From assembly GCA_020845455.1 (NCBI GenBank), contig JADLFO010000291.1, positions 1 to 52,446 on the forward strand: a stretch of 52,446 nucleotides of DNA. The letters are read 5' to 3'. This DNA comes from Caldilineaceae bacterium (GTDB taxonomy: Bacteria > Chloroflexota > Anaerolineae > Caldilineales > Caldilineaceae). The notes under the pieces are model-generated. The model was not told where the DNA came from. It saw only the letters and a list, made by a program, of their open reading frames with translations, and did no database searches. Below, piece by piece: positions 8,113-17,421 of this stretch; the stretch's first letter is position 1, and the number at the start of each line of letters is the position of its first letter. A program made the position numbers and the translations under genes.

Positions 8113-10617
8113 CTACTCGCTATGCCCGCCGATCGGCACAAGACGCACGGCCTGCCAGCGGGCATGGAGCGCGGCCCAGTCGCGCTGGGCGGGATGCGCG
8201 GCCAATTCTGCCGCTTCGGGGCTGCAGCGCACCTCCACCCCAAACTGCCCAGGCTGACGGCCTGCCTGCTCAATGCGCCGCTGCAAGTCCGCCAGCCCCG
8301 CCGCCATCGCCTCTAGCTCGGCCTGCGCCGCCGACGCGCCGAGCAAGACGCCTTCTCCTTGGTCGGCGCGGCCATCCTGCAGCCGCAAAAGCTGCCAGCG
8401 CCAGCGCATCTGCCCGCCGCCCAGATCATCCAGCCCGGCTACATCACGCACAGGCGCCGCCCACACATTGAGCGCAAACTCCGCCGGACTCTGCAGCGCC
8501 CTCTGAAAGAACTTATGCACATCCTTGAACTCTCGGCTAAAGCGCGCCGGCGGCAGGTCCTTGCGCGCCTGGCGGCCATAGCCCTTGCTCGTCAACCGTT
8601 CATCCAAGATCGCCACGACCCCGCGGTCGGTGGCGCGGCGGATCAGCCGGCCAAACCCCTGCTTGAGCGCCAGCGTCATCAGCGGGGCCATATACTCGCC
8701 AAAGCTGCTGCGCCCCTCCTCCTCCAGCGCGGCCATGCGTGCGCTGTGCAGCGGGTCATTGGGCGTGGGAAAAGGCATCTTGTCCATCACCACCAGGCTG
8801 AGGTCGTCGCCGGGGATGTCCAGCCCCTCCCAAAATGAACGCGTCGCCAGCAGCACGCTGTTGGGCGTCGCCAAAAACCACTCCAGCAGCGCATTGCGCG
8901 GCGCATCGCCCTGGGCGCGCACCGGCCAGATGACCCCGCCCACCGGATTTTGCAGCCGGTCGGCGACCTGCTGCAGCCCGCTCCAACTGGTAAAGAGACA
9001 GAGCGTGCGTCCTCGGCTCACCTCCAACAGCCGCTCGATCTCCTGGGCCGCGGCGTCGTAATAGGCATCCGGGGCCTTAAAGTCAAAGGCGCGCAGCGGC
9101 GGCTGGTAGAGCAGCGCCTGCCGCGGGTAGTCAAAGACCGCGGGCAGCACCCACTCTTCGCCCGTGGCAGCGATCCCGCAGCGCGCCTTGAAATGCTCAA
9201 AATGGCCGTTGGTCGCCAGCGTGGCGCTGGTGCAGACCACGGTGCGCGCCAGCGGCCCGTCTTCGCCTTCGGGATGAAATAAATACTGCGCCAGCAGCCC
9301 CGCAGGGTTGATCGGCGCGGCGTGTACCTCCAGACTGATATGGCGGCGGTCAAAGACGCGCACCGCATAGCGCACAGTCGTGCCGTCGCGGCTGGGGCTG
9401 GCGACGGTCAGCAGCTTGTTGGCGGCGCTCATCAACGCCTCGATGCCCAGGTCATAGATGCGCCGCGCCTCAGCGGCCTCGCCCGGCTCGCCGCTGCGCC
9501 CGCCGCCCGCCTCACCAAAATCCGGCGACGCCGCGTCCTCGGCCCCGCCGTAGGGGTGATGCTGCTTCATGCGCTGCGCCAGGTCGCGCACCACATGGCC
9601 CAATTTCTTGAGCGACTCCAACTCCGTTTCGATTCGATAGGTGTTGTCGCGGCTGAGATTGGCGATCTCCTGAAAGGCCAGCGTGTTCTGAAAACGCAGG
9701 CTGTCCAGCTCGTCTTCGTCGAGATGCTCACGATAGACCGCCCGCGCCAGCAGTTGCTCCAGCGTATAATCGGTGACGCTGGTCTCATAGACTGCGGTCG
9801 CGGTCTGCTCCAACTGGTGCGCCTCGTCGACGATATAGACCGCGGCGGGCGGCAGGATGCGCTCGCCCGCATAGCCCAGTTCCAGCGCATTGAGCAGCAG
9901 GTGGTGGTTGGTGATAATGATCTGCGCCTGCGCCGCCTGGTCACGCATAAAGTTGACCCAGCACTGGTCATCATAGTAACGGCAGTCGCTGTGCAGACAG
10001 TCGTCGGCAAAGCTGACGATGCGCGGGCGCAGGTCGGCGTTGAGGACAAAGAGCAGGTCATCCACATCGCCGGTGTCGGTCTCGCCCAGCCAGCGGCGGA
10101 TCTGGCGCACCTGGTCGTCTTCGCGGTCATAGAGCGCAAACATGCGCTGTTCGGCCTGTTCACGCTCCCATTTCAGCGTGCAGACGAAATTGCTGCGCCC
10201 CTTGACGACCACGGCGCTGATCGGTTTATCGAGCAGGGTGCGCAGAAAGGGGATATCCTTGGTGAAAAGCTGGTTCTGCAGCGACTTATTGGCCGTCGCC
10301 ACCACGACCGTCTTGCCGCTGAGGATGGCAGGCAGCAGATAGGCGATCGATTTGCCCGTGCCGGTGGGCGCTTCGATCAGGGCGACCGACGGCTCCAGCA
10401 AGGCGCGCTTAACAGCCTGCGCCATCTCCACCTGGCTGGGGCGCAGTTCATAGCCGGGCAGCGCCGCGGCCAACGGCCCGCCCGGCCCAAAGAAGTGGGC
10501 CAGGTCGGTGGACTCTAATTCAGTTGGCTGGGCAGGCGCATCCGCCACGCCGGCAGAAGAGGGACCGGCAGGCTCAGGGATCGCTTCGGTGGGTCGGCTC
10601 CGGCGAGATTGGCGCAT
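8113..10617 (-). CDS. dinG: ATP-dependent DNA helicase, DinG/XPD-like superfamily 2 with Fe-S cluster cysteines
   Basis: From ATG 10617 the protein has 834 residues. Motif I is APTGTGKS (Lys89) and motif II is the DEAH box (264-267, VYIVDEAHQ). Between them lie four cysteines, one in NFVCTLKW and three in DDCLHSDCRYYDDQC, spaced as in the 4Fe-4S domain of XPD/DinG helicases. Motifs V and VI are also present: SFWEGLDIPG and KQGFGRLIRR. No N-terminal exonuclease domain is seen. DinG-type enzymes unwind 5'-to-3', resolving R-loops and damaged or collided forks. A longer in-frame start exists at 10731 but would read through the promoter and terminator of the next gene. The promoter at 10625-10653 places +1 at or next to ATG 10617, so the mRNA looks leaderless. 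The C-terminal 170 residues are Ala/Gln-rich and less conserved. Confidence 0.9.
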   Translation of the reverse strand: MRQSRRSRPTEAIPEPAGPSSAGVADAPAQPTELESTDLAHFFGPGGPLAAALPGYELRPSQVEMAQAVKRALLEPSVALIEAPTGTGKSIAYLLPAILSGKTVVVATANKSLQNQLFTKDIPFLRTLLDKPISAVVVKGRSNFVCTLKWEREQAEQRMFALYDREDDQVRQIRRWLGETDTGDVDDLLFVLNADLRPRIVSFADDCLHSDCRYYDDQCWVNFMRDQAAQAQIIITNHHLLLNALELGYAGERILPPAAVYIVDEAHQLEQTATAVYETSVTDYTLEQLLARAVYREHLDEDELDSLRFQNTLAFQEIANLSRDNTYRIETELESLKKLGHVVRDLAQRMKQHHPYGGAEDAASPDFGEAGGGRSGEPGEAAEARRIYDLGIEALMSAANKLLTVASPSRDGTTVRYAVRVFDRRHISLEVHAAPINPAGLLAQYLFHPEGEDGPLARTVVCTSATLATNGHFEHFKARCGIAATGEEWVLPAVFDYPRQALLYQPPLRAFDFKAPDAYYDAAAQEIERLLEVSRGRTLCLFTSWSGLQQVADRLQNPVGGVIWPVRAQGDAPRNALLEWFLATPNSVLLATRSFWEGLDIPGDDLSLVVMDKMPFPTPNDPLHSARMAALEEEGRSSFGEYMAPLMTLALKQGFGRLIRRATDRGVVAILDERLTSKGYGRQARKDLPPARFSREFKDVHKFFQRALQSPAEFALNVWAAPVRDVAGLDDLGGGQMRWRWQLLRLQDGRADQGEGVLLGASAAQAELEAMAAGLADLQRRIEQAGRQPGQFGVEVRCSPEAAELAAHPAQRDWAALHARWQAVRLVPIGGHSE

Positions 10618-10624
10618 AGCCCAA

Positions 10625-10653
10625 AGTCTAGCACAGATGTGCGCCAGGCCCAA
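10625..10653 (-). promoter_or_regulatory. Sigma70-type extended -10 promoter of dinG, leaderless
   Basis: Read on the minus strand: TTGGGC (-35), 17-base spacer ending in TGTGC, then TAGACT (-10 at 10625-10630). Only seven bases separate the -10 from the A of ATG 10617, so the predicted +1 coincides with the start codon and no Shine-Dalgarno is present. The same TGTGCTAGACT appears in the rsfS promoter. Confidence 0.6.
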
Positions 10654-10660
10654 CTCGCCT

Positions 10661-10700
10661 ACAATAAAAAGTGGTCGGCGCTGCGCACAGCGCCGACCAC
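10661..10700 (-). terminator. Rho-independent terminator of the LysM-fasciclin gene
   Basis: A perfect 13-base-pair stem (10671-10683 with 10688-10700) and a 4-base loop are followed on the minus strand by TTTTTATTGT. It lies 38 bases after the stop of the fasciclin gene and just upstream of the dinG promoter, separating the two transcripts. Confidence 0.9.
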
Positions 10701-10737
10701 GAGATATCACAGGTTCATGGGCTAGGCCCAAAGCCGC

Positions 10738-12813
10738 CTAGTTCGGAGGGGGCAGGATCACGGCGTCGATGGCCTGGATCACGCCGTTGGTCGCCGCGAT
10801 GTCGGGGGCGACCACATTAGCGCCGTTGACCTTCACTTTGCCGCCTGCGACTTCAAAGCTCACAGGCTTGCCCTGCTGGGTCGTGGCCTGCATGCCGTTT
10901 GTGATGTCTGCCGTCACTACCTCGCCGGAAAGAATATGGAAGAGCAGAATCTGGGTCAACTGCCCGGTCGGGTTCGCCAGCAGTTGGTCCATCGCGCCCG
11001 GGGGCAGCGCCGCAAAGGCGGCGTCGGTGGGCGCAAAGATCGTGAACGGACCCGCCTTCTCCAGCGTGGCGGTCAAACCGGCGGCGTCCAACGCCTGTAC
11101 CAGCGTGTTAAAGCTCCCCTCGGCCTCCAACGCCGCCACCAGGTCGACTGATGCGGTCGAGCCGGTATCGCCATCGTCTTCCTCATCTGCGCCGGTGGTG
11201 TTTGTCGTCGTCCCGGTGGCGGTAGTCGCCTCGGTCCCCGTCACCGTGGCGGTGGAGGTCAGCGTGCCGCTGCTGAGTGCGCTCGTCGGCGTGGCGGTCG
11301 TCTCGGCCTCCTCCTCTGCCGCAGCCGGAGTGGGCGTTGCGGTCGAGGCCGCGGCGGCAGCCGGAGCGATACCCGCGCCGATCTCGGCCTGGGTAGGCAG
11401 CTTGATCGTGTCGCCCACCTCGATCACATTGCAGTTGCTCAGCCCGTTATAGGCGCAGATCTCATCCCACAGCGACAGGTCGCCATAGATGTCGCGGGCG
11501 ATCAGGCTCAGAGTATCTCCCGCCTTCACGGTATAGGTCCCGCCTGGGGTTCCGGTGCGCCCGCCAGCAGCCGGGGCAGCCGCGCCGGCCGTGCCGGTGG
11601 TGGACGTCGTGCCGGTTGTCGTCACCGTGCCGGTCAGCGTGCCGGTGGTGGTCACCCCCTTCTGCGCCGTCAGGGTTTGCATCGCGTCGTCGATCAAGAC
11701 GCCGCCATCGACTTGCAGCGCATAGGTAGCAGGCACGTTGGAGTTGTTATAGACAATCACCGTGTAGTTGCCCGTGCCCGACGCCGTGAAGATGGCGCGG
11801 CGCTGGTTGCCGGCAAGCCCCGGTTCGCTGCTGCCTGCGGCCAAGGCCAACTGGCTGGCGTTCTGCCCGCTGGTCCCGGTGCGGAAGCGGTTGAAGTTGG
11901 CTTCGTCTAAGACCCAGAAGTTGAGCCGCCGCGACAGTTCACTGCTATCCTGCGGGTCATAGCTCAGGGTCAAGGTCACCCGCGCGTCACGCTCGTTCGG
12001 CTCCAGCCCCAGGAAGTGCTGGTCGTTCTGCTCAGGCAGTTCACCGCGCAGCTCCTGGGCGCGCACCACGCCAGGCGTGCCGATGGCCGTAGGCGTCGCC
12101 GCGGCTTCTACTTCAGCCGCCGCGGTCGTAGTCGTGGTAGTCGTGGTGGTCGTGGTCGCCGTGGTGGTGGTCGTCGTGGTCACCGCGGTGGCCGCGGTCG
12201 TAGCCGCCGGTTCCGGCGTCGCCTCCGCTTCGGCAGCCTCGCCCTCCTCAGTGGCCGCCGGAGCCGGGGTCGCCTTCAGATCGCGCACCTGGCCCTGGTC
12301 GTCGGTGATAAAAGCGTTGGTCACCTTGACGGTAAAGTCGGCGTCGGTGTTGGAGTCGTTGAACAGAACGACGGTATACGAATCGGCAGTCGCGTTAAAG
12401 GTATAGGCCAGTTGGTTGGCCGGGGAGGTCGAACTGGCCCGGCTGCCCACACCCATATTGGCGTCGCGCACATCGGTGCCGCCCGTCAGGACCCGGTTGA
12501 GACCGTTGGCATCGAGGATATAGAAGCCCAGCCCCTTTTCGGCGGGGAGATCGACCCCCCACTCGGCCGTCACTGTGACATTCTGGCCTTTGGTCTCCGG
12601 CTCCAACCCCAGCCAAATTTTGGCAAACTGGCCGCCGGTCAACACGCCCGCAACCTCTTGGGCGCGCAGTTGGCCTGGGGCCTCTTGCGCTGCGGGCGCA
12701 GCCAAGACCACAGGGGCAGCCAGCAAAACCCCCGAAGAGATGACCAATGCGGCGATCATACCTGCAGCGAAAAACTGTCTAAATTTCGTTATGGACAATT
12801 GAGTTATGGACAT
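10738..12813 (-). CDS. Secreted protein with two pre-peptidase-like beta domains, LysM and fasciclin (FAS1) domains
   Basis: From ATG 12813 (GGAGGT 10 bases upstream) the protein has 691 residues. A TTG at 12831 lies inside that ribosome-binding site and is rejected. An N-terminal signal peptide (hydrophobic residues 14-35, AAP end) is followed by two related beta domains of about 130 residues. Each opens with RAQE and has a GLEP motif and a YTVVLFN/YTVIVYN strand, resembling bacterial pre-peptidase C-terminal folds. Between them is a Thr/Ala-rich tract. A LysM domain follows (YTVKAGDTLSLIARDIYGD), then another Thr/Ala linker, then a FAS1 domain (VDLVAALEAEGSFNTLVQAL to the C-terminal QAIDAVILPPPN). 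LysM binds peptidoglycan or chitin-like glycans and FAS1 mediates adhesion, so this is probably a wall-associated adhesion or matrix protein. It has its own promoter and terminator. Confidence 0.88.
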   Translation of the reverse strand: MSITQLSITKFRQFFAAGMIAALVISSGVLLAAPVVLAAPAAQEAPGQLRAQEVAGVLTGGQFAKIWLGLEPETKGQNVTVTAEWGVDLPAEKGLGFYILDANGLNRVLTGGTDVRDANMGVGSRASSTSPANQLAYTFNATADSYTVVLFNDSNTDADFTVKVTNAFITDDQGQVRDLKATPAPAATEEGEAAEAEATPEPAATTAATAVTTTTTTTATTTTTTTTTTTAAAEVEAAATPTAIGTPGVVRAQELRGELPEQNDQHFLGLEPNERDARVTLTLSYDPQDSSELSRRLNFWVLDEANFNRFRTGTSGQNASQLALAAGSSEPGLAGNQRRAIFTASGTGNYTVIVYNNSNVPATYALQVDGGVLIDDAMQTLTAQKGVTTTGTLTGTVTTTGTTSTTGTAGAAAPAAGGRTGTPGGTYTVKAGDTLSLIARDIYGDLSLWDEICAYNGLSNCNVIEVGDTIKLPTQAEIGAGIAPAAAAASTATPTPAAAEEEAETTATPTSALSSGTLTSTATVTGTEATTATGTTTNTTGADEEDDGDTGSTASVDLVAALEAEGSFNTLVQALDAAGLTATLEKAGPFTIFAPTDAAFAALPPGAMDQLLANPTGQLTQILLFHILSGEVVTADITNGMQATTQQGKPVSFEVAGGKVKVNGANVVAPDIAATNGVIQAIDAVILPPPN
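12127..12195 (-). repeat. Low-complexity Thr-codon repeat within the LysM-fasciclin gene
   Basis: A run of GTC/GTG/GTA trinucleotides on the plus strand encodes an almost pure Thr tract (with a few Ala and Val) linking the two beta domains. Trinucleotide composition makes it prone to slippage without frame change. Confidence 0.75.
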
Positions 12814-12970
12814 TGCGTCTCTTACCTCCAATCAACGTTCGGTCTGATGGAACCTAGATGGCCCAAAGGCCGCAGTTTGGATATGGGTGCGCGGGCACCT
12901 ATGCCGAAAGTGCCTTTTTTTCAGTCGCAGATTGCCCCTCCAGGCAAGTAATTCGAAGTACAATTGCAGC

Positions 12971-13000
12971 ATTATACCGTTATCCGAAAAACCCGCACAA
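12971..13000 (-). promoter_or_regulatory. Candidate promoter of the LysM-fasciclin gene
   Basis: On the minus strand an exact TATAAT (12971-12976) is preceded by TTGTGC (12995-13000) at an 18-base spacing. The implied leader to ATG 12813 is about 150 bases. The rest of the 12814-13094 interval holds nothing else I can recognise. Confidence 0.5.
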
Positions 13001-13094
13001 ATCCCTTGGCGATCAGAAAGCCGATCGGGCAGATATGGGCGTCGGGCGGGCCAAACAGGCACGGGCTGCCATTGCGCGGCCCAATGGGGCTGCA

Positions 13095-14321
13095 TCAGCC
13101 GCCGTTGTGCAGACGCAGCCCGCGCACAACATAATCGGTATAGTTGCTGTCGCTGCGCACGATGCGCAGCCGGAAATCGTACAGGCCATTGGGCAGTTGG
13201 CTCAGGTCCAGCCGTGCCAGGACGCTATTGTCCACCGGCTGCTCGGCGATCACCAAGAACTGCCACTGCTCGGCCCCGCCCGGCGACCAGGCCATTTCCC
13301 AACGCAGCAGGTTCGCCGCGGGGACTGTGCCCCGGAATTCGACCACGCCCGCGATCTCGTTGCCGCTGCGCGGCTGGCTGATGCCCGCCGACGGCGCAAC
13401 CGCCAACGTGGGATATCCCACGTTCGCCACACTCAGATTACGCAGAAAATACTCGTCGTAGTTGGCGTCTCGGTAGACGATTCTTAGACGCAAATCGATC
13501 AAGCCGTCGGGCAGCGCCGTGGTATCCAGCAGATAGATCGGCTCCTGCCAGGCCTGCTGCGTGCTGCTGTCGAGCAGCTGCCAGTCCTCCTGGCCCGCGG
13601 GTGATAGATACAGCTCATGGCGCGCATAAGGGTAGTCGGGCGTACCGTTGGCCGTGGCGACGATCTCCACCGTGCCGCGGATCACCGCGCCGTTGTCGGG
13701 CGCATAGAAGCCCTGCCCGCCCGGCACACGGCTCGACACATCCACCGTGGGGGTGGGCGTCGCCAGCGGCGAGGACGGCACAACCACCGTACCGCTCGGT
13801 GCGGGCGTCAGCGTAGGCGGGTTGGCATTGCGGATCTCCACCCCGCGCACAAAGGCTTCGCTGTAGTTGCCGCTGGTATCCAGGGCGCGCACCCGCAGGT
13901 CATACAGCCCATCGGGGAAGGCCCTGGTGTCCAGTTGATAGAGCACATCGTCGTGGACTACCTCAAAGCTGGAGACCAGCCACTGCCAATCTTCCAGGCC
14001 CGCCGGCGAAATATGGATGTCATAGCGCAGAAAGGCCGGCACAACCGCCGTCCCAACGATACGCGTCAGACCGGCAACGGCATCGCCCGCCACCGGCTCG
14101 GTGACCTCGTTGACCAGCCGCTTGACTTTGGTCGGCGTCGGCGAGACCAAGGGCGTGATCGTCGGCGTCGGGGTGATCGTCGGAGTAAAGGTCGGGGTCA
14201 GGGGGCTGTTGGCTTGCGCCCACAGCGCGGTTTGGCGCTGTGGGACACCCGGCCAGAAGGCCACGACCCCAACTCCAACCGCCAACCCTATCAGGAGAAG
14301 TTGTTTTAGCCGTCTATCCAT
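13095..14321 (-). CDS. Exported or membrane-anchored protein with three approximately 100-residue repeats
   Basis: This 408-residue protein begins with a hydrophobic segment (residues 6-25, QLLLIGLAVGVGVVAF), a signal peptide or membrane anchor. A short Thr/Pro linker of the TPTITPTPT type follows, then three homologous repeats at about residues 70-170, 195-300 and 310-405. Each repeat has a strand with YDI-ISP or HELYLSPAG plus a DWQ/QWQ tryptophan, then LPDGLYDLRLR followed by D-NY-E/D-Y and a closing VRGL...N. The pattern suggests beta-sandwich domains. I do not recognise a named family. It lies 124 bases after the upstream PBP stop in the same orientation, so a role in the cell envelope is likely. 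The start ATG has a poor ribosome-binding site. Confidence 0.8.
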   Translation of the reverse strand: MDRRLKQLLLIGLAVGVGVVAFWPGVPQRQTALWAQANSPLTPTFTPTITPTPTITPLVSPTPTKVKRLVNEVTEPVAGDAVAGLTRIVGTAVVPAFLRYDIHISPAGLEDWQWLVSSFEVVHDDVLYQLDTRAFPDGLYDLRVRALDTSGNYSEAFVRGVEIRNANPPTLTPAPSGTVVVPSSPLATPTPTVDVSSRVPGGQGFYAPDNGAVIRGTVEIVATANGTPDYPYARHELYLSPAGQEDWQLLDSSTQQAWQEPIYLLDTTALPDGLIDLRLRIVYRDANYDEYFLRNLSVANVGYPTLAVAPSAGISQPRSGNEIAGVVEFRGTVPAANLLRWEMAWSPGGAEQWQFLVIAEQPVDNSVLARLDLSQLPNGLYDFRLRIVRSDSNYTDYVVRGLRLHNGG

Positions 14322-14445
14322 ACATCAACAATACGCTCAATCGCAAGCATAGGTCACGCCGAAAGATGACGTTCATCATGCGCTCAGGTGGCGCTGCGCC
14401 GGACCTTGCTCAATTCACCGTCTCAATTCACCGAGGGCATATCGC

Positions 14446-17421
14446 TCAACCGCCGCGCAGCACCAGATGGTGACAAGGCGTATCCGATTCCGCGTCCTGC
14501 TTGTGCGGGATCACCAGCGGCGCGCTGAGCGGCGCGCCCGCCTCGTCGATCACCGTGATCAGTAGGTTCTGCGGGCCGTCGCCATAGATCGGGAAATCGA
14601 ACATGCCATAGTCGTTGGGGCCGTCTTTGCTCACGACGACCGCTTGATTGCCCCACGCGTCCTGCATCTGCACACGCACCCCGGCCACCGGCGTGCCGTC
14701 CGGGTTCAACACCTGCCCCATCACATAATTGCCGGGACAGGCCCAATTGTGGATCAGCGGCGCGGCAGCCGCATAGACGCCCACGCCGCCCGCCGGCACG
14801 GCATCGCGCACCATCTCCAGCGGCACGCCGCCATCCGCCGAAAGCCCGCCGATCTCTGGATTGGCGGCAGCCGCCAAATCCACCACCACACGCAGGTCGG
14901 CGTCGCCCGCTTCCGGCTCCAGCGCCAACGCCTGCGCCAGCAGTTCGCCCAAGGAATCGCACATCCCCAAATAGACCGGCGCGCCGTGGCGCAGCGCCCA
15001 GGCGCGCACCTGCTGCTGTTCCACGCTGGGCAGTTGCAGGTCGTCGGTCAGCGCCGCAGACACGGCCATCTCCGGCGCGGCAGGAGTCGCGGGGGCGAAC
15101 AGCGCCAAGAGGCCCGTGCGTTCCGCCGCGCTCCCTTGCCCTGGCAGCGCCAGCATCGTGCGCTCCGCCGCGCCCTCCATGCCGCAGAAACCGGCCGGGC
15201 GCGTTTGATCACCCTGGCGTGAATAGACCGGAGCCGCCGGCGCACGCACTGTGCTGTCGGCCAGCGGCCCTGCTTCCCCTTGCGCCTCCAGCCAGGCGGT
15301 ACGGAACCATTCGCCCCCGGCGCGGCAGACTACCCCCGGCGGGCAGAGGTCTCCCTGAAGCACCCCCGCAGGCGGGTCAAACGACCAGGCCGCGGGGTCT
15401 GCGGGCATCGCCAAGCGCGCCCGCATCTCCGGCTGCGCCAAGACCGCCTCCATAAAGTCGTGCCAGATGGGGGCCGCGCCGGTCACGCCGCTGGCCTGCT
15501 GCATGGGCCGGCCATCGCTGTTGCCCGCCCACACCCCTGCCACCAGATAGCGGGTATAGCCAAGTGTCCAGTTATCGCGATAATCGGTCGTCGTACCCGT
15601 CTTGGCCGCCGCGGGCACGCTCAGGCGCAGCGGGCTATTCTCGCCAAAGGCCGGCGTGCGCATGGCGTTGTCGCTCAAGATATCGGTGACCAGAAAGGCG
15701 GCGGCGGGCGCGATCACCTGTGCGCCCGCCGCGGGCAGTTCGGCCTCTGCGCCGTCCTCCGTCTCCACGTCCGCCGCGGCGGGCGAAGGCAAGGCGGAGG
15801 CTTCCGGTTCCAACACCTGGCCGCGGCTGTCGCGCAGTTCGATCACACTCTTGGGCGGCAGATAAACGCCGCCATCCGCCAGCGTGTGAAAGGCAGTGGT
15901 CAGGTCGAGCAGCGTCACCTCGCCGCCGCCCAAGGTCAGGCTCAACCCATACCAGGCGCTGTCTTGGTTCAGGCTGTGTACCCCCATGGCGCGCGCCATC
16001 TCCAGCAGGCGCGGCACGCCCAGCCGGTCGAGCAGTTTCACTGTGGGGATATTATAGCTGTTGGCAAGCGCGCTGCGCGCCGTCACCGGCCCGCGCACCT
16101 GCTCGTCATAGTTGCGCGGGCGATAGACCAGGCTGCTGTCCGCCGCCAGTTGCCCGCCCGCCAAGTTGTCGGGCAGCCCCACGCTGTAGGTCACTGGGAT
16201 ATCCCACAGCACGCTCGCCGGGCTGATCAAGTTGTCCTCGAACGCCGCGGCATAGAGCAGCGGCTTGATGGCGCTGCCCGGCTGGCGCGGGCGGAGCGCC
16301 ACGTTGACTTGGCCGGCAATGGCCGCGTTGCCAAAATCGGCGCTGCCCACCATCGCCAGAATCTCCGCCGTCCCCGGCTGGAGCGCCACCAGCGCCGCGT
16401 TGGAAAGATCGTAGACGGGCTGGAATTCGGCCACGCGCGCCGCGACGATACCCTCGGCCAGCCGTTGCATCTCCAGGTCCAAACTGGCGATCACCTGGAA
16501 GCCGGCGCGGCGCGCATAGTTTTCACCCAAGGCGGCGTCCAACTGCGCCAGCACATAATAGACAAAATGGGGCGCGAGGTTAGGGGCCAGCCCAGGGTCG
16601 CCCGCCAGGTGCAGCGGCTCGGCAAAGACGGCGTCCGCCTCGGCCTCGGTCAGCGCGCCGTGGCGCACCATCAGATCCAACACCGCGCGCTGCCGCGCCC
16701 GCGCCGCCTCCCAGTTCTCATAGGGGTTGAGGTTGGCAGGCTGCTGCGGGATGCCGGCCAGCATCGTGGCCTCGGCGCGCGTAAGGTCGGCGGCGGATTT
16801 GCCAAAATAGACCTGCGCCGCCGCCTCCGGCCCATAGGCCAACTGGCCGTAGTTGAGCAGGTTGAGATAGATCTCCAGCAGTTCGTCTTTGCCGTATAGA
16901 TCGGTCAACTCCTGCGCCAGCCCCGCCTCCAGCAGCTTGCGGTCCACCGTCTGGTCATAGCGTTGGTCCGGCCCCAAAAAGAGATTGCGCGCCAACTGCA
17001 TGGTGATGGTGCTGGCCCCGGAGACAATATCGCCTTCCTGCAGATTTTGCAGCGCCGCCCCGGCGATGCGCCGCGCATCCACGCCGGGGTTGGTATAAAA
17101 GGTCGCATCCTCGACGGCGACGGTCGCCTCGACCAAAAGCGGCGAAATCCGCTCCAGACTCACCCAGGTGCGCCGCCCCTCGTCAAACGTCTCGGCGATC
17201 AACGTGCCGTTGCGGTCATAGATGCGGCTGGTCTGAAAGACGCGCGGCAGTGGCCCCGGCTGATACTGGCGCAGATAGGACTCGGCTGCGGCCAGCGGGT
17301 CCGACGCCTTGCGGTCGCCGATCAGCGCCGTGCGTGTCCCGCCCAAACTGCCGCAGCCGGCAAGCAGCGCCGCCAGCGCCAGCAGCCACAGCGCCGGCAG
17401 GCGGACATACCCCTTTCCCAT
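14446..17421 (-). CDS. Class A penicillin-binding protein (transglycosylase/transpeptidase), lipoprotein-type N-terminus
   Basis: From ATG 17421 (AGGGG 5 bases upstream) the protein has 991 residues. A short signal ends in the lipobox LLAGC (Cys23) instead of the uncleaved anchor usual for PBP1. The GT51 domain has catalytic Glu104 in VEDATFYTNPG and the GASTITMQLARNLFL motif. The transpeptidase domain has SxxK at Ser383-Lys386 (PGSAIKP), an SxN motif (NSYNIP) and KTG at Lys607 (AAKTGTTTDY). Together these polymerise lipid II glycans and cross-link the stem peptides outside the membrane. After the transpeptidase comes a variable region of about 200 residues, then a roughly 100-residue beta domain framed by two Cys (NWACPGNY and DTPCHHLVLRGG), resembling carboxypeptidase-regulatory/Cna-B folds. 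It follows its paralog by 197 bases. A longer in-frame start at 17538 lacks support. Confidence 0.92.
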   Translation of the reverse strand: MGKGYVRLPALWLLALAALLAGCGSLGGTRTALIGDRKASDPLAAAESYLRQYQPGPLPRVFQTSRIYDRNGTLIAETFDEGRRTWVSLERISPLLVEATVAVEDATFYTNPGVDARRIAGAALQNLQEGDIVSGASTITMQLARNLFLGPDQRYDQTVDRKLLEAGLAQELTDLYGKDELLEIYLNLLNYGQLAYGPEAAAQVYFGKSAADLTRAEATMLAGIPQQPANLNPYENWEAARARQRAVLDLMVRHGALTEAEADAVFAEPLHLAGDPGLAPNLAPHFVYYVLAQLDAALGENYARRAGFQVIASLDLEMQRLAEGIVAARVAEFQPVYDLSNAALVALQPGTAEILAMVGSADFGNAAIAGQVNVALRPRQPGSAIKPLLYAAAFEDNLISPASVLWDIPVTYSVGLPDNLAGGQLAADSSLVYRPRNYDEQVRGPVTARSALANSYNIPTVKLLDRLGVPRLLEMARAMGVHSLNQDSAWYGLSLTLGGGEVTLLDLTTAFHTLADGGVYLPPKSVIELRDSRGQVLEPEASALPSPAAADVETEDGAEAELPAAGAQVIAPAAAFLVTDILSDNAMRTPAFGENSPLRLSVPAAAKTGTTTDYRDNWTLGYTRYLVAGVWAGNSDGRPMQQASGVTGAAPIWHDFMEAVLAQPEMRARLAMPADPAAWSFDPPAGVLQGDLCPPGVVCRAGGEWFRTAWLEAQGEAGPLADSTVRAPAAPVYSRQGDQTRPAGFCGMEGAAERTMLALPGQGSAAERTGLLALFAPATPAAPEMAVSAALTDDLQLPSVEQQQVRAWALRHGAPVYLGMCDSLGELLAQALALEPEAGDADLRVVVDLAAAANPEIGGLSADGGVPLEMVRDAVPAGGVGVYAAAAPLIHNWACPGNYVMGQVLNPDGTPVAGVRVQMQDAWGNQAVVVSKDGPNDYGMFDFPIYGDGPQNLLITVIDEAGAPLSAPLVIPHKQDAESDTPCHHLVLRGG

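Noticed and set aside
12843..12930. Small hairpin followed by seven T (GGCAC...GTGCC-TTTTTTT) on the plus strand
   Set aside because: Only a 5-bp stem with an 11-base loop, and no plus-strand gene upstream that it could terminate.
15280..16899. Plus-strand frame of 539 codons opposite the first PBP, and a similar one at 17309-18607
   Set aside because: Both mirror PBP coding sequence in the high-GC complementary frame and show no domain.
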